DNA of 64,000 nucleotides from Himantopus leucocephalus. Its lineage: Eukaryota; Chordata; Aves; Charadriiformes; Recurvirostridae. Each line of letters starts with the position of its first letter. Position 1 is the first letter of the stretch. Below the pieces are notes generated by a model. The model did not search any database. It was not told the DNA's origin and saw only the letters and a program-made list of their open reading frames with translations. Positions 39,301 through 51,300 of the stretch are shown one piece after another. The stretch is taken from the NCBI GenBank assembly GCA_003993805.1, contig RSEF01000001.1, positions 178,963,054-179,027,053 on the forward strand. The letters run 5' to 3'. The position numbers and the translations under genes are program-made.

Positions 39301-42300
39301 TCTGGAGAATGACAAGTAACAGGTTGTAGTTTTGACTGTTTTGCCCACTACAGGTGACCAACTGAGTGCCATACTGAATTCCATTCAGTCACGGCCAAAT
39401 CTCCCAGCTCCTTCCATCTTTGATCAAGCTGCAAAACCTCCCTCTTCCCTAGTCCACAGTCCATTTGTGTTCGGACAGCCCCTTTCCTTCCAGCAGCCTC
39501 AGCCACAGCTTCAGAGTAAGTTTGTCAGCCTTACCTGCCTCATCAGTCCATTTCTGCAGCTTTGACGTTGCTGTTCTCAGTTGCTTACCAGCTACTAATC
39601 ATCCCTCAGTGCACCTTTCTGGTTTTGTTTTGTTCAGTTTTTCATGATTCAGAAGCATGTGAGGTAATGCTCCTAAAGAAGTATACTTGTTCGACTTTCA
39701 GTTCAATATTGACAATATTTTGCTTTTATGTGTGTTCTAAAGTGTAGATAAGTCATGAAAGTGCATTTCCAATATTATATGCAACTCTGGGTTTATAATT
39801 AAGGCAAATATTTCATATGGTACAAAATGTTGATAATTTGTTTAACATCAAAAATGGACTGCAGTAAACTCATAGTTACTAAATTTTCTTGCCTCCTAAG
39901 TTCCTTTTTTTGTCATCACTTCTGACTTTAGGGATGTAGCTGGAAAGTAGGAACAACTTGGCACTACTCACAAGAAAGGCTTTGGTAGTCTTCTGTTGGG
40001 TGCTCATAGGATTGGCATGGACGTGAAAGTTTGCACCTAGAGGTGAATAGCAGTTAACCTGATTACTGATGGGAGGACAGGAAACTGTTTAGGTTTTGAT
40101 TAATGATAAATAAGAGCTCAGCATTCACGATGGATAGCAGGTATTGCAGTACATTCTTCCTTACATACAGAACAGGTATAGCATGGGTCACAGGAATACT
40201 AGCCTTCTCCTGTCTCCCATAAACTGTCCTTCAGAAGCACCTCAGTTCTTTCTTGTGGGACCCTGTCAGTCAGTTATGTCTATGTACTCCTGGATCTATC
40301 CAGCTCAGTTTATTGAAGTGACAGTGAAGTGCTTCATGTGAGAACTAGATTAAAATATCTAATGAATGTTTTATGAAGACCATCAGAAATACTCTGACAA
40401 TGATCTTCTGTACTTACGCCAGACTTAAACCAACATCCTAAAAGCAGAATATTTCAAAACCTACTCAGATAAAACAGCTGATTGCCAGTGGCATCAGCGC
40501 ACCATCACTGAGAATTTGTTGATTGTATATTCTTTCCCATCACTTTTAATTTTCTTCTCTTGTTCAGAGCAGTAAAGTCAGAGTTTCTTATTCAACTTTG
40601 CATCAAAAATAACCCTAATTATCTTATTTCAAATTTCAGATTATTTTTCCTTTAGCATTTAGGTCTGTATTGTATGAAAAGCTGTCAACGTTTTTTATTG
40701 GCTGCCCAACAAGATCTTGCTCGATATATTTGCCTATCCAACAGCTGTAGATAAACTGTATTCAGTAAGCTACACCCATAGTTTGTGTTTTAATACGGAT
40801 GCCTGATTCAAAAGGAAGCCTTTTTTTGTCAGATAGGGGGAGCACTGGTAGTCTACGAAATAAAATAATAATGAAACTGGAAAAAATTTTCAAGTTTGTG
40901 TCTGATTTGGGATCTTAGCTTATTACAAGATCTCAACTGATACGGTTATTTGCCCTTCCAGCAGGGCAAAAATTGTCAACCAGAACTGGTATACTGTTGC
41001 ACTAACTGTGAGTTGATACAAGGACTTTCTTCCAAACAGTTTATTATCTAATTTAAGATTTCATGCAAATAATGTAAATTATGCATGAAGGAGAGAAACA
41101 TTAACATTTTTGTTTTCACTATCAAAAATTAAGAATTATTTGGGGGAAGATTTCCTGTTTGAACTTCCTTAGTCTACTGCAAATTTGTTAATCCTCCATT
41201 TACAAGTTCGTTCAAATTCAGAATATTGTCAGGGAGGCCTGTAAGACTATACTCATATACTTGTTCATTTAATAATCAAGGAAATTATGAGGGATATAAG
41301 ACTGTCTATATTAAACATTTTATTTTAAGCAGTTATTCTAATATTAGTATATTTCTTGAGACTTTGCATATTAGAAAGTACTGGATTAATTTGCAATATG
41401 AGATTAATAAGAATACTAAGGCATATATGCAATAAAAATAGTAGGCAGAAAAGTTCTATTTGGGTCAAATTCTGCTGTGTGGTTTCTAATATGTGTTATA
41501 CCCTTATGCAGCTATAATAGAACTCTAAGTTTGCAATTTTCATTCATTATTTCCAAAGCACTTTGTAGCCTCCTGTTATCACATATGTAATTAAACGTTA
41601 AATCTATTAAAAAACGTATCCCAAGGCTCCATATCAAGTCACTTGGATACTTGCCCTAGTCATGCTTAGTTTTAGTTCAAATGATGTGCTCTGTCCTTAA
41701 GTGCTTCCTGCGGTAAAGTTAGATCTAAAAACTGAAATTTATGTTTATAGTCAATAGCTGCTATATAAAGGGACTAATGATAGTCTAATAGTTGAAAAAA
41801 TTTGTGCCAGCCTAGATTTCCATGGCTGCAGAGATTATATACTAAATACTGGTCTTGATTGAAAGTCTTACGTTTTCTGTTCTTCCTCAGATAACCTGTC
41901 CTCCTGGGGAGAAATTTTACTTGGAAGCATGATTCTGAGGAAAGTTAGGATCATGCTGAATGTCCTCTAAAATTATTTCCTTAATTTAGATTTTTATAAT
42001 AGGAAGAAAAATGTTGGTCCGATTATAGAACATACACTGCCGGTGACAGATTGTAGTTTTTCTTTAGCAGAGTTTGTAAGTAGCTGTTCTTTCTGAGGAA
42101 TGTTTTCTGTGCTTGGGGTTTGGTTTGGTTTCCAAATTCATTTGAGGAGGGAAACAGCTTGTCACAACCTTTTATCTTCCGATACAATGTCTGGTTATTT
42201 TTTTGCAGAAATACTACAGTTTTGGACAACCACTTCCTCAGATACAATGCTTGAAAAGATGAGAAGTCTCTGTTATTCTTTTTACACCATAAATAAGTAA

Positions 42301-45300
42301 ACTAACAAGAGCCCTGTGTGTTTTGTCAAAGAACTTGTTACAAAAGGGATATCATAAAAAAGAAGGGGGGAACTGTGTCACTCAGTTTTATGTTATTTGC
42401 TAGAACTTTATGAAGGGCTGATTGTTCTGTCCTACTGAATTCCTTTGCAAATTTTCATGCATGGTCACACAAGGGAAAAAAGCTAAGAGATGGTTTTCTT
42501 TTTCACAGGGACAGACAAAATTAAGATGCTCTTGTGTATTTTAGTTCCTTGTCAGCCTTTTATTCAGCCCAAAAAAAAGCTAAAAGCTATAAGAGATGGC
42601 ATAACCTACCTGGAGTTCAGGAACAGCTGTATTGAGTTGGAATCTTAGCAAGGATTTTTTTTTTTTCCAGAAAGGGCATAAGTTTATGTATGTTTCTTCC
42701 TTGATTATTTCAACAAAACAGTCTGTAATTACTCCAGCCCATGTATGCTTGCTTCTGAGAAGTTTGTAAGATCATCATTAACAGATTTGCTCAGGACTGC
42801 AACCTCCCATAGCTGCAAGATTATTACTGGTTGCTTGATTAATTTGTCCCTGAACTTTGTGAAGGGCACAGAAGACTCAAATTTCTGCTTGAATTCTGAG
42901 TATAGGTGAAGTGTGGAAACCTAGAGCATCAAGGAAGATCTTATTTCTCAACCTTCAGCACTGTGCTGAAAACTCCGTAGATGTGACAAGTCAGGCAAAC
43001 AGGATCTTGCTGTGTATCAGTTATCAAAATTACACAATTGGCTGTTGAACTCTGAGCTTGGGGAGGGAAGTGTGAGACACTGCAGCCACCAGTGTTAGAC
43101 CTTTATGCCGTGTTTCCTCACGTCTGAGTTGCTGTTGCAAATGAAGAACGGATTTGTAGGCTGAAGAGGCTTTGGACCCGCCTTATTAGCCTCATTTGTC
43201 ACATTCTCCCTCTTCCATGGCAGCCCTGGCAGCTCCCTGAGCAGCTGCACAGCACAGCTACTGCTTCCTGACTCATCTCGGTCTGGGCAGAAGCTGCAGT
43301 GCTGAGATGCTGTTCCTGTCAGGCTGCTTCCTTGCCAATCCATGCATGCGGTCCCACAGTATATGATCAGCCCCTACCATTCAGGAGTGTCGGGAGTTCC
43401 TTGGCCCTTTAGTATTGTGCTACCACTTTCTTTTTTGTTTTGTTCCTTTCCTTTCTAGGTGATAGTTACAGAGCATTTAGAACTGCTGACTTTGCCTGCA
43501 GTGCTTCTATCACCGTCTCCTAAACTGTGGAGACCAGTTTAAGACCAGCACACACGTGGAGCATGTAACCCTTCTCAGCAGCATTTCAGTAAAATGAAAG
43601 GAGAGAATATTCTTAACCAAGCATACTGATCTCTTCCATATCGTGTTGAAATGACTTGTCACACGAAGCAGCCAGAGAGTATTGGTTTAACTGTTTTTTC
43701 AGATGCTGCATATTGCCAAAGCATCATTCCTGAAAATTTGAGCTAGTAAGTTAAATGGTTTCATACCCTAGGCTTTACGGATTTGATAATTAAAGATATG
43801 TATGAAGCATACATTTGTCCAGGTCAATCCAGAACCATCCCTGGGGGACTCGTGTGGTAAAGTTGGAAGAAAGAGCATAAATTATGTCAAGCTTCATTTT
43901 AGAGATAAATTTGTCTTCTCACATCTTCAAAAATTGTAGTTACAGATTATAAAATTATAGAATCATTTTTATCTACCCTGCTAGCACAAGAACGCTTCTT
44001 TCAATTAATAAACTTAAGTGGCTCCAGCGTTGGTGCTCCAAACTCTACNACAAGAACGCTTCTTTCAATTAATAAACTTAAGTGGCTCAAGCGTTGGTGC
44101 TCCAAACCCTACCTTTGGGTAAAGGACGTTGCTAATATTTTTCTAATGATATTGCATTTCAGCTTTTGCTTTCATTCACTCACTCATTCCCCTACTATAC
44201 CAGTACCTGATACTTTTCTCACTTTTTAATATTTAATATTCAAATGTTTGTTGACTTCAGTATATTCTTTTACTCACNCCTTTGGGTAAAGGACGTTGCT
44301 AATATTTTTCTAATGATATTGCGTTTCAGCTTTTGCTTTCATTCACTCACTCATTCCCCTACTATAAGAGTACCTGATACTTTTTGTCCCTTTTTAATAT
44401 TTAATATTCAAATTTTGTTGACTTCAGTATATTCTTTTACTCACCAAAAAAAAAAAGAGTCCTTGTCCAACTGTCACTATGGCATTTGGCATGTTCAGGA
44501 TGCAAAAAAAACCAAACATTGATTTCAGTGCTTGAGAAAATTCAGCTAACAGTCGTATTGTAGCTTCCATGTCAGTAAAAGTGAGCAAAAGAGGAATGCA
44601 TTATTTCTGAAGAGGCTTCTGTTGCTTAGGCAAAGGAGCAGAAGCAGGTCAGTGCTTTCCTTCGNACCAAACATTGATTTCAGTGCTTGAGAAAATTCAG
44701 CTAACAGTCATATTGTAGCTTCCATGTCAGTAACAGCGAGCAAAAGAGGAATGCTTTCTTTTTGAAGAGGCTTCTATTGCTTAGGCAAAGGAGCAGAAGC
44801 AGGTCAGTGCTTTCCTTCGTCATCATGCAGAAAAGCAGTGGCATTTCGGAAGAAACTTTAACTTATCTCCACTTTCCAGAGACATTTTATTGGTTTGTTT
44901 TAGAGTTTGTTTAAAAGAGACAAACATGGACCAGTTGGTGGTATGTCATGACTCCCGGATTGGTTTACCAGCGTTTCCTCAAAGGAAGTAGGCATGGCTG
45001 TTAGAAGACTGCATCCTGCTATAGGAATTGAGCTGCCTCTTATGTCTCTATATAGTGTAGCTTTTCAAGCTATTTCCATGTTGAAGGAAAGAGTGTGACT
45101 AAGGATATGCTGTCACAGTCAAATGTGATGTGAGACAGACCTCGCCTACCTTATATTTCAAGTCTTTGTAGTCTTCGAGGGTGATTCAAAAAGAAGGAAT
45201 CCTGACCAAAAAACTGGTCCCTGTGGCTGATTGCTTATCCTGGATAGAGATGCATTGTTTGCCAAGGCAGCAAGGAGATTATGTGGGAATCTCTNGATTC

Positions 45301-48300
45301 AAAAAGAAGGAATCCTGACCAAAAAACTGGTCCCTGTGGTTGATTGGTTATCCTGGATAGACATACACTGTTTGCCAAGGCAGCAAGGAGATTATGTGGG
45401 AATCTCATTCTCTTCAACCCACAGTCCCCTTGAAATGATTGAGAAGTATTACATTGTTGAACACAAATTAGACGGCAACATTTTAAAATGTAAGTATTCT
45501 CGAACATAGAATGAAAGAATGAGGTGTAAATATGCATTCATGAAAGTGGATTTAGTAAAGCTTGTCATTTAATTATTCATAGAGTGGAATGCTAGTGTAT
45601 CAAATATGGTTGGACTCGATCTTAAAGGTTGTTTCCAACCTAGAAAATTCTGTGACTCTATGAAATTTTAGGGTTGCCTCTACTGCTACTTTGTGCTCCT
45701 AATGTATTTTTCTGCATTTTACCTTTAAAAATTGGTGGAGTGACATCCTGTTACTCAGAAGCTTTATAGTTAATGTTGGATCTCTCCAAATCATTTGTAG
45801 GCATCAAAGTAGGTAATAGTGTTCTTAATCTACGCTAATATTGGGTTGAGAAAATAGAGATTATTTTCTTGTTTTTAAAAATGAAATTCATACTTCAAAT
45901 GTGTGAACACCTTCTCATTGTAGAGTCTGTACAACTATAGCTTATTGCATAAGATAAGGGTTTTAATATATGTATGTGTACAAGTTAGTAACTGTAGTAT
46001 CAGACAAAAAGATGTCTTAAGCAGTGCAGGAATTGAAATAACTTATTTTCAATATACTTATTCCATTTGTACAAAATGGTCTCTCAAAAATACTCTCTAG
46101 AGTATCTTCTAACATACAAATGCTCTTTAAAATTATTAATGCAGTAAGAATTTGACTTTTTTTTTCCTAAAGGATNGTCTTAAGCAGTGCAGGAATTGAA
46201 ATAACTTATTTTCAATATACTTATCTTATTCCATTTGTACAAAAGGGTCTCTCAAAGATACTCTCTAGAGTATCTTCTAAGATACAAATGCTCTTTAAAA
46301 TTATCAATGCCGTAAGAATTTGACTTTTTTTTTTCCTAAAGGACGGAATAGGAATTGGAATTAGAATTACAAACATTATAGGAAAGTAAAACAATAGACT
46401 TGAAACTAAAAGCCCCTGCTGTTGTCTCACTCCAAGTTTTATTTGGAGCTGTACATCTATCAGACTTGGTGTCATTAGACTCTCTACTGGAATTGTCTTG
46501 CATTATATCAGAATTTACTTTTGTTAGTTTTGCCTTAAGAAAAAAAAAATTTGTAAGGGTTGATACGGATTTGGTTTTATGTCTATACTGTTTGATAGAA
46601 ACTCTTCTGCTGGTAGTTGTGTCTCTTGATAGTATTGAGAAACTACAGTTCACGTTACATATGTGAAGTTTTTCAAAATGTTACATTATTGAGGTGTATT
46701 CAGATTTGAAAACATATAGTTTTGGTGGGTTTAATATATTTTTCTTCATTCTTTCCAGTGAGTAGTGAGACTTTCCAACACAAGCATCTAGAGGTTCTCT
46801 ATTTTCTCAAAAGAATATGAGAATTGGTCATCTAGACGGCCATATTGCAGTTTTAAATAATTCCCTGAATTTACAGATTAAAAGTTGACATTTCAAACCA
46901 GAGTTCAGTTCAAAACTAGATGCTGCGGGGTTTATTGTAAACCATAAATCTCATTGGCTAGTCTACACATACAGCATTTTTAGATCCTAGAAGCTAAAAC
47001 TGAAATCACAGATCTTTTATTCTTTTAAGATTTAGATCAGGGAAAACATTTTGAAGTAACCCTTTCTGACTTCAAGCTAATGTAGGTGTCTAAACAGAAT
47101 TCAGAATAAAGGAGATGCATATCATTTGAAATGCTTGTTTTTATCTTTACTGCTTTTTCCATTGAATCTGTGCTGCTTCTGTGCAACTGTTTTCCACTGT
47201 AGAAACTCCATCCTGCTGCCTTGCTTCTCGTGAGCGTATTTACAAAACTAGTGATGTAGCTGGGCCTGCCTCTGCTATTTCATCTCTCTCTCACAAACTG
47301 AAGGGTGGGTATGCATGCCAACATAGCAAGGTTATTCAGATTTTTACATTCAAAATGTTTTTGGTTTTTTTTTTCCTTCCATTCATTTTCATTTCATTGG
47401 CTTAATAAAATATTGTTTTGAAAGTAAACGTTCAAGTTTGGTACTCGTTGGGAGCTTGTTTGATATAACCATTCAGTGTTGCCTTCCTGAGTTGCAGCAA
47501 CTTCGGGATACATGATCTAGCTATCTCTTTCTGCTTTGTAAACAGAAAGGTGACTGGTAATCTAATCTAATAACATCTGTTTTCAAACACTAGGTAAATG
47601 AAATATGGAAGAAGACAGGGGAAAAAATATATGGTTTTTTTTGTTGTTGTTTACAGATAAAGCAGTTTGCTATGTGATTATGCAGTTTTTAATTTTGGGG
47701 ATTTTTTTTTTTTTCTGACAGTCTAGAATGCTAATTTACCTGTATATGTGCAAGTCCAAACCTTTTCTTTTAAAAAACATAAGGTTGGGGTTTTTTATTG
47801 CTGGAAGCTACTGTTAAGCTATGCCTTTCATAAGCAGTTTTGTTCTAGAATGTTTTCCTGCTTGATATTCACTAGTCATGCATATACTTTGAATTTGCTA
47901 CAATCCTGAATGGCTTGCAGTGTTTTATGTCCTCTAAGACTTGTCGTCTTTTCACTATTTTTATCTTTATGAGGAATTCTGTAAAAGGTTCTATCTAGAG
48001 TATTTTCTCATCTGGCAGACCTTAAATTCATCTTTTTATTTGTTTCTGGGAAAAGTGTGTATTAAAGTAATTATAATTTACATTTCTGAATTCATATATC
48101 ACAAAGTAGACATCTCAAAATAGCTCATCAGTAGAACTGGTGAATAACTGAGCTGGCATGAGCAAAATGCTTGGACTGATATTAAAGAAACTTTTTCATT
48201 TTTTAATTTTAGCAAGAACAATTATTTTATAAACCATGATGTACCATGCTATTTCTTCCCTTCCTCTTCCCCCTCGTCCCCCCCCCCAAAAATATTATAG

Positions 48301-51300
48301 AACTCATAAGAAAAAAGAATAAAGACAGAGAAGTATGAACTCCTACCATGTCCTCTGTCCTGGGAAGCCAGGAGAGTACCCTAACCTTCAAGCTTGTTAA
48401 ATATTCTAATATAGGTATCCTTCACTTTTTCCTGTTGTTGTTTGTTTTATTATAAGCTACTTAAATATGGAGGTAGCAAAATAATAAGAATTGTTTTGTA
48501 GCCTGAGGAAACATCTGGGTTGCTAGACTTTGCTCAAAAAAAATCATTTTGTTTTTGTATTGTGAGATACAACAGTAGGAAAACTTGAGATCACTCCATG
48601 CATCTATATATTTTGTAGCATAGGGATAAGACTTCATGATTGAGAACTGGAAGAACAGTTGGTTCAGATCCCATAATGTAGAAGGAAGTAAATACAGATT
48701 TCCCACCTTCTAAGTAAATACTGAAGGCACTGGATAAAAGGTGGCTGCCTATCCTCTCTGTTCCCATTAGAAATCAAGGTCCAAATTTGCAAATATTCTC
48801 TGATTAATTGAAACTTATTTTTTTTTTAGCAAATAGTTATTTCCCCAAAAACATGCCCAGACAAGTGGAAATAGCCTTTTAGAGTCTGGAATAATAAAAT
48901 CATCCGAAGTAGTGTGACCTAATTCTACAAGCTTTACTAGAGAAACTTCTTCATGTTTAACTAATGAAAACCCATTCAAATCAGAAGGACTTAACTATAC
49001 ATTCAAGACTTTGCAGTGTAATGCTTTGTGGAGGGACAGTTATATTTAATTCACAACTACTNAGACTTTGCAGTGTAATGCTTTGTGGAGGGACAGTTAT
49101 ATTTAATTCGCAACTACTGCATTGCTTGCCACTAATTTCAACATTGCTTGTTTCAATTTTCAAAATAGAATTCTACAAGAGAGACTAAGTGTGTTCACAG
49201 AATTATTAGCAGCAGATTGCTTTAATGAGTTACTTAGTTGCACATACTTGTTTTGTCTGTATTTATATTAAACTACCCATAGTTTTTATAGTTCTGTAGA
49301 AGTCAATGTGCGTAGGTAAAATAAATTAGTGCATCAAAATAAGAGGACATCATAGTCCAGAGTTGATGGTTTAACTTAGTGGTTGAAAAAGGTGGGTTTT
49401 TTCTTTTTTTTCTTAGTAGATTGTGTTCTGGTAGTAGAACATTGATGGTTTGTGGTCTTAGAAAGGTGGATACCTCAGATTATCAATGTGAATCATTTTA
49501 AGTATGTTTGTAAGCCCCTTACTTAATTTGCCTTATAGCTGTATTTACTTCCTGTGTTTCCTGACATTTGAGCATTAAAGAAAATAAATACAATTGACCT
49601 TTCTGCAAGTCTTCTGTTACAGTCAGGCTGACATACAGAGAGATAGCAAATAAAGGATCCCTGGTTTCTGTTGCAACTGTGGTACTTAGTTAACTCTGGC
49701 ATTTTACCTAAGGTTGTAAATTGTGCGTCCTTTACTAGCGTTTTGTGGAACTAATGAACTGTTCCTTTTGATACTTCCATAGTAGTGTTTTCTGTGTAAA
49801 TATTTCCTAACACTTGTTTGTATGTATCTTTGGGAGAAGAAATGTATTGAAAATATTCTAGTGGAAAAAAATCCCTTTATATTTTCTTTCATTTTGATGT
49901 GAACAGAAGCATGTTTTTGATTTTTATCTTGTGTTCAGGTCTTTAATCCTTGTTTTGTATTATTAAGGGTATCACTGTCAACATATAATAACTTAATTAT
50001 AAAATATACTACACAGGTGACCGAATGAATTTCACAGGAGCTGCTAGACCAATTTCTCCAGCAGGAAAATCAGACATGTCATCAAAACACAGAGCTGACA
50101 GCAGGTCACCCAAGCTTGATGTGCGAATGAATCGAGCTGCTGCTGACCAGAAGAAACCCAGGAATACAGAAGGCTTATCTGCTAGTGAGTCTCTTATGCT
50201 GAAATCAGATGCTGCAAAATTGCGGTCAGACTCTCACAGCAGGTCTTTGTCTCCAAATCATAACACTTTGCAAACACTAAAAACCGATGGAAGAACAACT
50301 ACTGGTCTGAGAGCTGAATCTCCAGGGCCAGGAACCCGGTCGTCTTCTCCAAAGACAAAGACACTTACAGCCGTTAGATCTGGTGCTAGTTCTCCACGAT
50401 CCTCATCACCCCATGACAAAACTCTACCTCAGAAACCTTCATCCCCTGTAAAAACAAAGCTCGATCCTCCTCGAGAACGCTCCAAATCAGATTCTTACAC
50501 ATTAGATCCAGACACTCTTCGCAAAAAGAAAGTACCGCTAACAGAACCCTTAAGGGGGAGGTCCACTTCACCCAAACCAAAAATTATTGCAAAAGATGGA
50601 AAACCTGTTACAGAAACTGAAAATAGAGCTCCTTCGCCTCATGTTGTACAAGAAAATCTTCACAGTGAGGTAGTTGAAGTATGTACTTCAAGTACGTTAA
50701 AGACTAACAGCATTACAGATAGCACCTGTGAAGACAACACAGAATTCAGAAGTCTGGATGATGGTTCTAATAAAGTTCATTTCAGCATAGGAAAAGCACC
50801 ACTGAAAGATGAGCAAGACATGAGAGCATCTCCAAAAGTGAGCCGTAAATGTGCTGGTAGGCACACAAGACCCAAAAAGGAGAAGTCCAGCTTTCTTTTC
50901 AAAGGAGATGGTTCCAAACCTGTAGAGCCTGCCAAGCAAGCAATGTCACCTTCCGTTGCAGAATGTGCTAGAGCTGTATTTGCTGCGTTTCTTTGGCATG
51001 AAGGAATAGTTCATGATGCTATGGCTTGTTCGTCTTTTTTGAAGTTTAATCCAGAACTGTCCAAAGAGCACGCACCAATACGAAGCAGTCTTACTCAACA
51101 ACCTGCAGAGGAAAAAGAAACCAAGCTGAAAAATAGACATTCACTGGAAATATCATCTGCTCTTAACATGTTCAACATCTCACCTCATGGACCAGATATA
51201 TCTAAAATGGGTAGCATCAATAAAAACAAAGTCCTCTCCATGTTAAAGGAACCACCTCTGCATGAAAAATGTGAGGATGGAAAAACTGAAACTACCTCCT

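Larger units (their letters stand above)
39516..50016 (+). other. MYCBP2: intron w17 (10.5 kb, largest)
   Basis: GT-AG intron. It contains a GC-richer block (about 43020-43420), seven of the single-N duplication sites (six between 43986 and 46343, one at 49006-49118), a CR1 tail (45606-45662) and a candidate in-frame exon (47203-47304). The long open frames at 46336-46666 are not coding-like. Confidence 0.85.

Noticed and set aside
43940..43975. Possible reversed CR1 tail (ATTATAGAATCATTTTT)
   Set aside because: The match stops after a few bases and no CR1 body follows.
46336..46666. Open frames of 88-105 codons on both strands
   Set aside because: Overlapping frames on both strands in AT-rich intron next to a false duplication; no protein-like pattern.
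50386..51140. Minus-strand open frames across exon w18
   Set aside because: Shadows of the long plus-strand exon; their peptides are not protein-like.
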